DNA of 64,000 bases from SB15 sp964639245. Its GTDB lineage: Bacteria; Chloroflexota; Anaerolineae; Aggregatilineales; J027. The position numbers were made by a program, and so were the translations under genes. Shown one piece after another: positions 25,741-32,927 of the stretch; within the stretch, counting starts at the first letter, position 1; every line of letters begins with the position of its first letter. The notes below the pieces were generated by a model that ran no database searches, was not told the DNA's origin, and saw only the letters and a program-made list of their open reading frames with translations. The stretch covers positions 124,001-188,000 of the forward strand of contig CAZXCU010000006.1 in assembly GCA_964639245.1 (NCBI GenBank), written 5' to 3'.

Positions 25741-26370
25741 ATGGTCAGCAAATACAATCGCACGAACCCGCCCGCCTGTATGATGATTGTCTCCGCCGTT
25801 GTGTTGGTGGTGGGCTGTTTTTTACTGTGGAATGGTGTTTTATCATGGGTACGGGCTGCGGGAGACCCCCGGGTAGCCGCTACCCGTGAAGCACAAATTG
25901 CCTTGAGTGCCACCCCCACCCGTGTTGTGTTGAATGTCCCTACACGGACGGCGGTTCCCCCTTGTGAGGAATTTGAAATCTGGTCAGCCGATGCACGGGT
26001 GCGCGAATGCCCTTCGTTACAATGCGAACGGCGGGTTGTCCTGTATTATGAGGATAAGATATGTGTGTATGGACGGGCAGAAGCGCAAACTGAATATCCC
26101 GATGCTCAAGAATGGTATGTGATTGATTTAAATGCGAACGGGGCTTTTCGGGATTTGGCCTACATTCATGAAAGTGTGGTACGTCCCGCCAACCCCACCC
26201 CGCGCCCCTCACAAACGTTTACCCCTCTGCCAACCATTACCATCACGCCAACCTGGACTCCTTTGCCAAGTGTTACCCCGGATAATCGCACCCCGACCCT
26301 CACCCATACCCCTGACCCTACGCCAAGTTCAATTATCCCCACGCCCACCATACCGCGTCCTGCTTTTTGA
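25741..26370 (+). CDS. Membrane-anchored protein with SH3-like domain and Thr/Pro tail
   Basis: A 209-aa protein: short N-terminal tail, one transmembrane helix (about 15-38), a linker, an SH3b-like region (about 80-148: ARVRECPSLQCERRVVLYYEDKICVYGR, then EWYVIDLN and AYIHESVV), and a Thr/Pro-rich C-terminus. Bacterial SH3 domains often bind cell-wall peptides, but the ligand here is unknown. It has no obvious ribosome-binding site and begins 33 nt after the cyclase stop, so it may be co-transcribed. Confidence 0.75.
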   Translation: MVSKYNRTNPPACMMIVSAVVLVVGCFLLWNGVLSWVRAAGDPRVAATREAQIALSATPTRVVLNVPTRTAVPPCEEFEIWSADARVRECPSLQCERRVVLYYEDKICVYGRAEAQTEYPDAQEWYVIDLNANGAFRDLAYIHESVVRPANPTPRPSQTFTPLPTITITPTWTPLPSVTPDNRTPTLTHTPDPTPSSIIPTPTIPRPAF

Positions 26371-26432
26371 CGGTAGAATTTGCGGGTTGGAGAAAAACGC
26401 ATTATCCGAAAATCCTATCCTGAGGAAACCTT

Positions 26433-27323
26433 GTGATTTATTCGGTTATTTGTGGTACTTGTTTGGCCTCGCTTGGATTTATTTTGACGGTGTTCATTTC
26501 TGGGGAAATGTTGACCCGCCGTCGCACGCCTGACGCAGTGGATAATCCTGCCAATCATGGGCTACCCTACGAGGATGTGACCTTTCTGAGCCGTTACAAA
26601 GCTCACATTCATGGCTGGTGGATTCCCGCCGAACAGCCTATCGGGACAGTCATTTTTTGTCACGGGCAAAATGGCAGCATGGATGGCGATTTGCTCCAAG
26701 CCGTGCCGTTTTATCACGCGGGTTATAACGTGTTAATGTTCAATTTTCGCGCACATGGCAATTCCGAAGGCAGCAAAGTGACCTTCGGCGTGTTTGAAAA
26801 AGAAGATTTGCTTGGCGCGGTGGACTTTTTAGCCCAAACTAAGCAAATTGACTCCGTTGCCGTGATTGGCTTTAGCATGGGGGCAGCCGTAGGAATGATT
26901 GGTGCGGCGCTGAATGCCAACATTAAGGTGTTGGTGCTGGACGGGGTTTTCTGGCGTTTTCTGGATGTCATTGATTTCTGGCTGCGGAAAAAACACATTC
27001 CGGCCCCGATTTCTTCGTGGATTGCCAATCTTGCCGTAGTGGGGGCTTCTATCCGTACTAACACCCGTATGTTTCAGGTCAGCCCGCGTTTGTGGGCCAA
27101 ACATTTGGATAATGTTCCAGTGCTGTTCATTCATGGCGAAAAGGACAGCCTTGTGCCGCGCTGGGCGGTGGAAAATATTGCCGCAGATTTAAACTGCCCA
27201 TACAAAATCTGGATTGCGCCAGCCTGTGACCACCGCGAAGCCTTCAAAAAACATGAGGCCGAGTATAACCGTCAAGTGATGGCATGGCTTCAAGAGCATT
27301 ATTCATCAAAGGGCGTTGCATAG
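26433..27323 (+). CDS. Alpha/beta hydrolase with N-terminal membrane segment
   Basis: A 296-aa hydrolase. An N-terminal hydrophobic helix (about 3-24) precedes an alpha/beta-hydrolase domain with HGQNGS near residue 78, nucleophile elbow GFSMGA (Ser148), the acidic residue in HGEKDSLVP, and His in CDHREAF. All three catalytic positions are therefore visible. The substrate is unknown. The GTG start at 26433 has GAGGAAA 6 nt upstream. A strong terminator overlaps its stop codon, ending the unit. Confidence 0.87.
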   Translation: MIYSVICGTCLASLGFILTVFISGEMLTRRRTPDAVDNPANHGLPYEDVTFLSRYKAHIHGWWIPAEQPIGTVIFCHGQNGSMDGDLLQAVPFYHAGYNVLMFNFRAHGNSEGSKVTFGVFEKEDLLGAVDFLAQTKQIDSVAVIGFSMGAAVGMIGAALNANIKVLVLDGVFWRFLDVIDFWLRKKHIPAPISSWIANLAVVGASIRTNTRMFQVSPRLWAKHLDNVPVLFIHGEKDSLVPRWAVENIAADLNCPYKIWIAPACDHREAFKKHEAEYNRQVMAWLQEHYSSKGVA

Positions 27324-27339
27324 AACGCCCTCTTTTTTT
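27310..27339 (+). terminator. Terminator overlapping the hydrolase stop codon
   Basis: AGGGCGTT (27310-27317) pairs with AACGCCCT (27324-27331) around a 6-nt loop that contains the TAG stop, followed by a run of seven T's (27333-27339). It also separates this gene from the convergent peptidase gene. Confidence 0.93.
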
Positions 27340-28247
27340 CAGGGTTGGATATAAGTTTGCAAATGACCGCTTTCGTCTATCCATGCGGCTGCCATATGCG
27401 GGGTGTTGTGATGAAACCCGACCTTACCATTTTTGTCAATCAGAATTAGCCCGCCAAACCCCTCGACCCGTTTATACATATATTCGATGGCTTCTTTGGC
27501 GGCTTGCGGGGCGGAATATCCCAAGCGAATCAAATCCGTGGCATGTTTTGCCAGCACCACTTCCATAATCCGTTCCCCATGTCCGGTCGCAGAGGCTCCG
27601 CCCGTTTCGTTATCGGCGTAAGTTCCGCAGCCTACCAGAGGCGAATCACCCACCCGCCCCGGCAGACTAAAGGGTGTCCCGCCTGTTGAGGTTGCTGCCG
27701 CAATCGTGCCACTGCTGTCCATTGCTACTGCACCGACTGTTCCGCCAGAATGGGCTGCCATGAAACTTTCAACCGTGGGGGTGGGGGGCAGGTCTTGATA
27801 TTTATGAAAACGTTCGACTTCCCGTTGGACGGTTAATTCAGCCGCCGCCGCCATGCGTACCCCTTTCATGCGGGCAAATTGGCGTGCGCCTGACCCCACC
27901 AGAAAATTATGCTCGGTTTCTTGCATCACCAACCGTGCCAGATGAATCGGATTTTTAATCCCCTGCACGGCTCCAATCGACCCCACCCGTAAATTGCTAC
28001 CATCCATGATCATGGCATCCAGTTCAATTTCCCCAACACAGGTGAGGACGCTCCCTGTGCCAGCGTCAAAAGTGGGGTCATCTTCCATGAGCATAATGGC
28101 TTTTTCCACTGCATCCAGCGATGACCCGCCATTGGACAAAACGCGCCATGCTGCTTGGGCTGCGATTTCAACTCCCTGTACATGCGCTGCGTGTTCGGAC
28201 TCATCAATGCGCCATGCACCCCCATGAACAATTAAAGCTGGTTTCAT
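27339..28247 (-). CDS. Isoaspartyl peptidase / L-asparaginase (type 2, Ntn hydrolase)
   Basis: A 302-aa precursor of the Thr-dependent Ntn-hydrolase family, which cleaves itself and then hydrolyses isoaspartyl dipeptides and asparagine. The autocleavage site and nucleophile are in HSGGTVGAVAMD (Thr170). The GTGSVLT and GHGERIME segments are also typical, and the N-terminus KPALIVHGGAW is the family start. I prefer the ATG at 28245-28247; another ATG five codons upstream (28262) would be almost leaderless relative to the TATAAT at 28273-28278. It may repair or degrade damaged proteins and peptides. Confidence 0.93.
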   Translation of the reverse strand: MKPALIVHGGAWRIDESEHAAHVQGVEIAAQAAWRVLSNGGSSLDAVEKAIMLMEDDPTFDAGTGSVLTCVGEIELDAMIMDGSNLRVGSIGAVQGIKNPIHLARLVMQETEHNFLVGSGARQFARMKGVRMAAAAELTVQREVERFHKYQDLPPTPTVESFMAAHSGGTVGAVAMDSSGTIAAATSTGGTPFSLPGRVGDSPLVGCGTYADNETGGASATGHGERIMEVVLAKHATDLIRLGYSAPQAAKEAIEYMYKRVEGFGGLILIDKNGKVGFHHNTPHMAAAWIDESGHLQTYIQP

Positions 28248-28272
28248 CAGAACAAATCCCATTTTTCAGACC

Positions 28273-28278
28273 ATTATA
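28273..28278 (-). promoter_or_regulatory. -10 element of the isoaspartyl peptidase gene
   Basis: A perfect TATAAT on the minus strand, 26 bp before the preferred ATG. No -35 is visible at the usual distance because the terminator hairpin of the upstream operon occupies it. Confidence 0.45.
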
Positions 28279-28281
28279 AAA

Positions 28282-28311
28282 CAAAAAGGGGCGCTCTTTT
28301 TCAGAACGCCC
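28282..28311 (-). terminator. Terminator of the two-component operon
   Basis: On the minus strand AGAACGCCC's complement (28303-28311) pairs with the complement of GGGCGCTCT (28289-28297), a 9-bp stem with one wobble and a 5-nt loop, followed by TTTTTGTTTT. It lies about 147 bp after the histidine kinase stop. Confidence 0.85.
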
Positions 28312-28457
28312 TGAATTGGATTTTTAAGCGTTAGGTTTTCAAACGCGATTGAATGGTCGGCTCACAAAAAAGTTGGTGTCTCGCATGGGAAGCAATTCCC
28401 CCGCTATGGTACTAAATGCGGTTGGTGTGTTCCCCTGTAATCAAGCCCATTTTTAAT

Positions 28458-29843
28458 TTATAGGGCAGGTAAGGTAAATGAAAAAGTTGTTTCTTGATTG
28501 GGAATGCTCTCTGCCCAGACACGCCCGCCATGTGCTTCGACCAACTGTTTCACAATTGCCAAACCCAATCCTGCCCCTCCGGTAGCACGGGCGCGGGAGG
28601 GATCGGCTCGATAAAAACGCTCAAAAATATTTTGTAATTGTTCAGGAGTCATGCCGATGCCAGTATCATGGACTTTGAGTTCGACTTCCTGCCCGCTTGG
28701 AGAAGCGGATACCACAATTTTGCCATTTTCCGGGACATGCGTCACCGCGTTATTGAGTAAATTGCGTACAATTTGTTGTACCCGTTCGGGGTCAGCATGA
28801 ACTTTGGGTAAATCTGGTGCAAGCGAAAGAGACACCTCTAAATGTTTGTCGCGCATCTGAGATTTTAAAACCTCGATGGTGCGGGCCAACAGAGGGGACA
28901 ATTCGAGGGGTTGGCGCATCAGGCGCAACTGCCCGGCTTCTGCCAAGGCGAGTTCTTGTAAATCATCAATGAGATGATTCAAAAACATGACCTCTTCATG
29001 CAGCGAATCAATGATTTCGGGGGTAGGTTCGGCAATTTCATCCTGAATAGCTTCAAGATAACCACGAATATTAGACAGCGGGGTACGTAATTCATGTGCT
29101 ACATCATTCACCATGTTACGGCGCAGTTCTTCTAGGTGTTGCAATCCGGCTGCCATCGCATTAAAGGCACGGGCAAGGTCGCCAATTTCATCTTTGGAAT
29201 GTTCGGAAACCCGTCGGCTGAGATTGCCATACTGCATCGAACGGGCGGCGGCTGTGAGTGCCTCAACTGGGCCAAGAATGCGCTGCGAGAGGGCAAAGGC
29301 AACCCCTACCGTTCCGAATCCTGTGATAAAGACTGCCAGCAGCAATGAGCGATTCACGGCATTGATAAACGAGCTGGGCGTGACTTCGGATGGTTGGGTG
29401 ACATAGACCGACCCGACCAGCCCATAATTTTGATTGGTAGGCAGAACACCCTCGTTGACCAGCGTAAACATTTCATCTTCGTTCAGCACCCACACCCGCG
29501 ATTTGACCATTGCCATTTCACCGGAATTTAAATCGCGTCCAGTGATGTCATCGCTCGAAGCGGCAATAATTTGACCACTGGGGTCTACCAGCGCCACTTC
29601 TGTACCCGTAATATCGGCGATTTGTTCCACGAGGATGTCTACCTCTTCCCAGCTAAACCGTTCATCATAATAGCTGGAAAGTACCTCGACAAAACGCTCT
29701 AGGCGCATGGACTCGTCGACTTCGACATAGCGGTTAAACTGCCGATTGGCGGTCAGACTGGCGACCAACGCCATCACACTCACCGCCAGCAGCAGAATAA
29801 AAATGATCATGAGCAGCAGACGAAAACGGATGCTGTGAATCAT
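28458..29843 (-). CDS. Sensor histidine kinase (two transmembrane helices, HAMP)
   Basis: A 461-aa sensor kinase: transmembrane helix 1 (about 6-29), an external sensor domain with VALVDPSGQIIAASSDD, transmembrane helix 2 (166-186), a HAMP domain (about 187-240), and HisKA with phospho-acceptor His250 (VNDVAHELRTPLSN). The ATPase domain has N (VRNLLNNAVTHV), DTGIGM, FERFYR and GGAGLGLAIV motifs. All catalytic boxes are intact. I use the ATG at 29841-29843, after the regulator stop; an in-frame TTG at 29858 overlapping the regulator is the alternative. It pairs with the adjacent PhoB-type regulator. Confidence 0.95.
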   Translation of the reverse strand: MIHSIRFRLLLMIIFILLLAVSVMALVASLTANRQFNRYVEVDESMRLERFVEVLSSYYDERFSWEEVDILVEQIADITGTEVALVDPSGQIIAASSDDITGRDLNSGEMAMVKSRVWVLNEDEMFTLVNEGVLPTNQNYGLVGSVYVTQPSEVTPSSFINAVNRSLLLAVFITGFGTVGVAFALSQRILGPVEALTAAARSMQYGNLSRRVSEHSKDEIGDLARAFNAMAAGLQHLEELRRNMVNDVAHELRTPLSNIRGYLEAIQDEIAEPTPEIIDSLHEEVMFLNHLIDDLQELALAEAGQLRLMRQPLELSPLLARTIEVLKSQMRDKHLEVSLSLAPDLPKVHADPERVQQIVRNLLNNAVTHVPENGKIVVSASPSGQEVELKVHDTGIGMTPEQLQNIFERFYRADPSRARATGGAGLGLAIVKQLVEAHGGRVWAESIPNQETTFSFTLPAL

Positions 29844-29847
29844 GTGT

Positions 29848-30534
29848 CTATTGCTCAATAAACTTATAGCCTACCCCATAGACAGTTTGAATGTAGGTGG
29901 GGTTGTTGATGTCATGTTCAATTTTTTTACGTAGATTTTTGATATGCACGTCAATTGTGCGTTCCAACCCATCATAGTCAAAACCAAACGCTCGTTCCAG
30001 AAGTTGCATCCGCGAGAAGGTGCGTCCGGGTTGGCGGGCGAGTGTTCCCAGCAATTTAAATTCACGCGGGGTGAGGTGGATAATTTCTTCTTTGCGCCGT
30101 ACTTCATGCCGGACAAAATCAATCAATAAATCTTTACATTGAATTTCATCCACGCCAAACGAGTCAGGATTTTGGGAACGGCGCAACACCGCCTTGACCC
30201 GTGCCACCAATTCACGCGGGCTAAAAGGTTTGGTCACATAATCGTCCGCGCCCATCTCCAACCCCATCAATTTATCCGACTCGGTGGTGCGGGCGGTCAG
30301 CATGATAATCGGCACATCAGATTTGTCCCGAATTTTGTAGCAGACATCCATGCCATCCACTTTGGGCAGCATTAAATCGAGGATGATGAGGTTGGGTTGT
30401 TCGCGCTGGGCTAGCTGGAGGGCTTGCATCCCATTGTAGGCGGTAAAGACACGGTAGCGATTCTTTTCGAGGTAAATTTTGATGATGTCTACCGTTTTTT
30501 TGTCATCATCTACCACTAAAATTCGTGACCCCAT
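29848..30534 (-). CDS. OmpR/PhoB-family response regulator
   Basis: A 228-aa regulator and cognate partner of the downstream histidine kinase. Its receiver domain has Asp9-11, phospho-acceptor Asp53 (ILDLMLPKVDGMD), Thr (LTART) and Lys (VTKPFSP). The winged-helix domain (about 130-226) has HLTPREFKLLGTLARQPG and ends VYGVGYKFIEQ. It is first in the operon; the upstream 220 bp (30535-30754) are AT-rich and should hold its promoter, but I cannot pick one with confidence. Confidence 0.95.
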   Translation of the reverse strand: MGSRILVVDDDKKTVDIIKIYLEKNRYRVFTAYNGMQALQLAQREQPNLIILDLMLPKVDGMDVCYKIRDKSDVPIIMLTARTTESDKLMGLEMGADDYVTKPFSPRELVARVKAVLRRSQNPDSFGVDEIQCKDLLIDFVRHEVRRKEEIIHLTPREFKLLGTLARQPGRTFSRMQLLERAFGFDYDGLERTIDVHIKNLRKKIEHDINNPTYIQTVYGVGYKFIEQ

Positions 30535-30754
30535 GATTTCTTCCCTCAGCGTTGTAAAAATTCATCGTAATTAGCTCATTTATAAATTTAAATTGTGTGC
30601 TTCTTATGAAACACTTCATATCTTTTGCTTATCGTAGCACACATTTCTTTATCAATGAAGTATGAATATACTACTTAAATAGCTAAAACCGGTAGAAATC
30701 ATCACGTAAATTTTACACAGTCACCCGCCTTTGGGTAGAAAAATTTTTGCTGTG

Positions 30755-30784
30755 TTGACAAGCCCCGCGTGGCTCTGGCATACT
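30755..30784 (+). promoter_or_regulatory. Promoter of the T-box/pheST operon
   Basis: A perfect -35 TTGACA (30755-30760), an 18-bp spacer and CATACT (30779-30784) preceded by an extended -10 TGG. Transcription would begin at about 30791, just before the T-box stem I. Confidence 0.6.
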
Positions 30785-30804
30785 GATTTTGAATTCAAAA
30801 CATG

Positions 30805-31079
30805 TACAGGCAAAGACGGAGACCAGTACGCGGAACGTCCAAGTCACTTACCAGAGAGTTCAGGCCGTAGGCTGCAAGCCCGAACACCGACCCAAGACCC
30901 CGCCGAATTCACTCCTGAGCCGATACCTGAAGGCTAAAAAAGCTGTGTAGGGTACTCCGCGACTCCCGGCGTTAATGGGCAAATGAGGTGGTCTGAATTT
31001 CTTCGGGCAACCAGGGTGGTACCGCGTGAGTCGTTCAAGCTCTCGTCCCTGATATAGGGATTGAGGGCTTTTGTGTTTT
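30805..31079 (+). promoter_or_regulatory. T-box leader, phenylalanine specifier
   Basis: A tRNA-sensing T-box riboswitch. The diagnostic T-box AGGGTGGTACCGCG is at 31013-31026; its UGGU bulge pairs with tRNA ACCA ends. Stem I begins near 30812 and contains the GAGAGTTCAGG and GGCTGCAAGCC segments. The specifier loop reads gaaTTCac with TTC, a Phe codon, at 30908-30910, which fits the pheS and pheT genes downstream. Uncharged tRNA-Phe should stabilise the antiterminator and let transcription pass the terminator at 31042-31079. The whole T-box controls the membrane-protein gene, pheS and pheT. Confidence 0.93.
31042..31079 (+). terminator. Regulated terminator of the T-box leader
   Basis: CTCGTCCCT (31042-31050) pairs with AGGGATTGAG (31056-31065), with a small internal irregularity, followed by CTTTTGTGTTTT. 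It is mutually exclusive with the antiterminator built on the T-box sequence. Confidence 0.8.
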
Positions 31080-31095
31080 AAACGGGTGAACGCCA

Positions 31096-31809
31096 ATGGA
31101 ACAACCACACATTATCAAAATTTACGTTGAACCGCGTTACATTCGGCTTGCCAGTTTGTGGGCGGGAATAATTTTCGGGTTTGCGGTGGTGGCGCTGGAT
31201 CCCCTGCTGCGTTTTCCTGATTTTCCCACGCGCATTAATTGGCGGGAGGGCATTTTAACGGCGCTGCTGCTGGGTGGATATGGCTTTACATTGGCGCTGC
31301 TGATGACCAGTTTTTGGCGGCAGGGGCGCATGTTGGCGGTTTCGGTGCTGCTGACCGCGCCGATTATCGCGGTATTTGTCGCTATCTGGAATGATGTAAC
31401 CACCGCATTCGGTACACCGAGTAATATTCTAGCGATTTTGCCCGTTACGCTCATCCTTCATGCCGTGATGGTGATGATGGTGCTGCTGTATTGGGAAATT
31501 GCGCTGCGTGTGGCAGTGCGTCGGGGAATGGCGCTAACAGCTATCCCTGTTGCTTTGTTCATTGTGTCGTTTTTGGTTTTGGGACGGTTGCGCTGGGACA
31601 GCCAAGATGCCAAAGATGTGATGCACGCGGTTAATAACTATGCCAGTCAGACGGTGGACGGGGAGTATTCGATTGAATATCAGGGCATCCGTTACAACAC
31701 AGGCTTGGCCTCGATTGGGCAGGCACGGGTTTATACACAAGATGGCACGCTCCAATGTGAAGCCAGAATTTTTCAGAACGTGATTGATGTGAACTGCGAG
31801 GAGAACTGA
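31096..31809 (+). CDS. Uncharacterised five-helix membrane protein under Phe T-box control
   Basis: A 237-aa integral membrane protein. Hydrophobic helices lie at about 18-35, 52-72, 79-97, 109-133 and 146-163, followed by an extramembrane C-terminal domain (about 170-237) with two Cys (CEARIFQ and DVNCEEN). I do not recognise a family. It is the first gene after the Phe T-box and overlaps the pheS start by 1 nt, so its synthesis responds to uncharged tRNA-Phe. Uptake or sensing of an aromatic amino acid is a tempting guess, but there is no transporter signature; it may only be a passenger. Confidence 0.8.
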   Translation: MEQPHIIKIYVEPRYIRLASLWAGIIFGFAVVALDPLLRFPDFPTRINWREGILTALLLGGYGFTLALLMTSFWRQGRMLAVSVLLTAPIIAVFVAIWNDVTTAFGTPSNILAILPVTLILHAVMVMMVLLYWEIALRVAVRRGMALTAIPVALFIVSFLVLGRLRWDSQDAKDVMHAVNNYASQTVDGEYSIEYQGIRYNTGLASIGQARVYTQDGTLQCEARIFQNVIDVNCEEN

Positions 31810-32843
31810 TGTCAGAAAATTTGGAAGCATTACTTAAGGATGGGTTGGCGAGTCTCGAACAGATTCAAGATTCGGACAGCCTGCAAAAATGGGACAGTCA
31901 CTATCTGGGCAAAAATGGGTTGCTGACGCAACTACTCAAGGGCATTGGCAAACTGCCTGCCGAAGAACGCGGCGCATTTGGCAAACGGGCGAATGAGGTC
32001 AAACAAAGCCTCATCGAAGCCTATGAACTTCATGCCGAAGCGGTACGTCAGCATGAATTGGGGCAAGCACTGGAAGAAGGCGAACTGGATGTGACACTGC
32101 CGGGTCGTCCGGTGGTGACAGGTGGGCTACATCCTTCGACGCGCATTTTGCGGGAAATTCAAGCAATCTGGGCGGAGATGGGCTTTCAGGTGTATCGTTC
32201 GCGGGACGTGGAAGATGATGATACCAACTTCACCGCATTGAACATTCCGCCCCATCATCCGGCGCGGGATATGTGGGACACGTTCTATACGACACAAGAA
32301 GGCGTTATTTTGCGAACGCATACCTCGCCGGGACAAATCCGTGTGATGAAAGACTATGGCGAAAACGGCACGCAACCGATTCGCGTGGTGCTGCCGGGCA
32401 TGTGCTATCGCTATGAACAAATTAGCGCCCGCAGCGAAGTGCAATTTCATCAAGTCGAGGGCTTGGCCGTTGGCAAGAATATCACGATGGCGGATTTAAA
32501 AGGCACGATTGCCGATTTCGCCCGCCGTTTGTATGGCGAAGGGACAAAAGTTCGCTATCGGGCTTCACACTTCCCCTTCACGGAACCGAGTATGGAGGTA
32601 GATGTCTCCTGTACCCTGTGTGGGGGAACCGGTTGTAACGTTTGCAAATACACGGGTTGGATTGAAATTATGGGCTGCGGGATGGTGCATCCGGTGGTGC
32701 TGCAAAATGGCGGGTACGACCCGAATGAATGGAGTGGGTTCGCCTTCGGGATGGGGCCGGAACGGATTGCCATGCGGAAACACGATATTAAGGACATTCG
32801 TTATTTCTGGAGTGGCGATTTACGGTTCTTAGAACAGTTCTAA
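31809..32843 (+). CDS. pheS: Phenylalanyl-tRNA synthetase alpha subunit
   Basis: A 344-aa class II synthetase subunit that, with PheT, charges tRNA-Phe. An N-terminal coiled-coil region (about 1-85) binds tRNA. Motif 2 is in PGMCYRYEQISARSEVQFHQVEGL and motif 3 in GFAFGMGPERIAMRKHDIKDIRYFW. A CxxC-x4-CxxC cluster (Cys268, 271, 276, 279) suggests a structural metal site in the loop before GWIEIMGCGMVHP, a variant seen in some phyla. The ATG overlaps the previous stop by 1 nt. Confidence 0.98.
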   Translation: MSENLEALLKDGLASLEQIQDSDSLQKWDSHYLGKNGLLTQLLKGIGKLPAEERGAFGKRANEVKQSLIEAYELHAEAVRQHELGQALEEGELDVTLPGRPVVTGGLHPSTRILREIQAIWAEMGFQVYRSRDVEDDDTNFTALNIPPHHPARDMWDTFYTTQEGVILRTHTSPGQIRVMKDYGENGTQPIRVVLPGMCYRYEQISARSEVQFHQVEGLAVGKNITMADLKGTIADFARRLYGEGTKVRYRASHFPFTEPSMEVDVSCTLCGGTGCNVCKYTGWIEIMGCGMVHPVVLQNGGYDPNEWSGFAFGMGPERIAMRKHDIKDIRYFWSGDLRFLEQF

Positions 32844-32879
32844 GGATGGGGTGGGTCGCCCCACCTCAGCCTATCATCA

Positions 32880-32906
32880 GGGCGAGTCGCCGACTGCGCC
32901 CCTACA
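32880..32906 (+). repeat. REP-like palindrome with CCCTACA tail
   Basis: In the 84-bp gap between pheS and pheT an imperfect palindrome (GGGCGAGTC paired with GACTGCGCCC, one bulge) is followed by the tail CGCCCCTACA (32897-32906). A second short stem, GGTGGG/CCCACC, lies just upstream. It shares its plan with the element at 36498-36555. Confidence 0.5.
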
Positions 32907-32927
32907 AAATGAGGAGCAAAAAATAAC

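Noticed and set aside
30535..30754. Possible tRNA or small RNA in the gap before the T-box
   Set aside because: No cloverleaf or CCA-adjacent stem is visible; the AT-rich stretch most likely only holds the promoter of the two-component operon.
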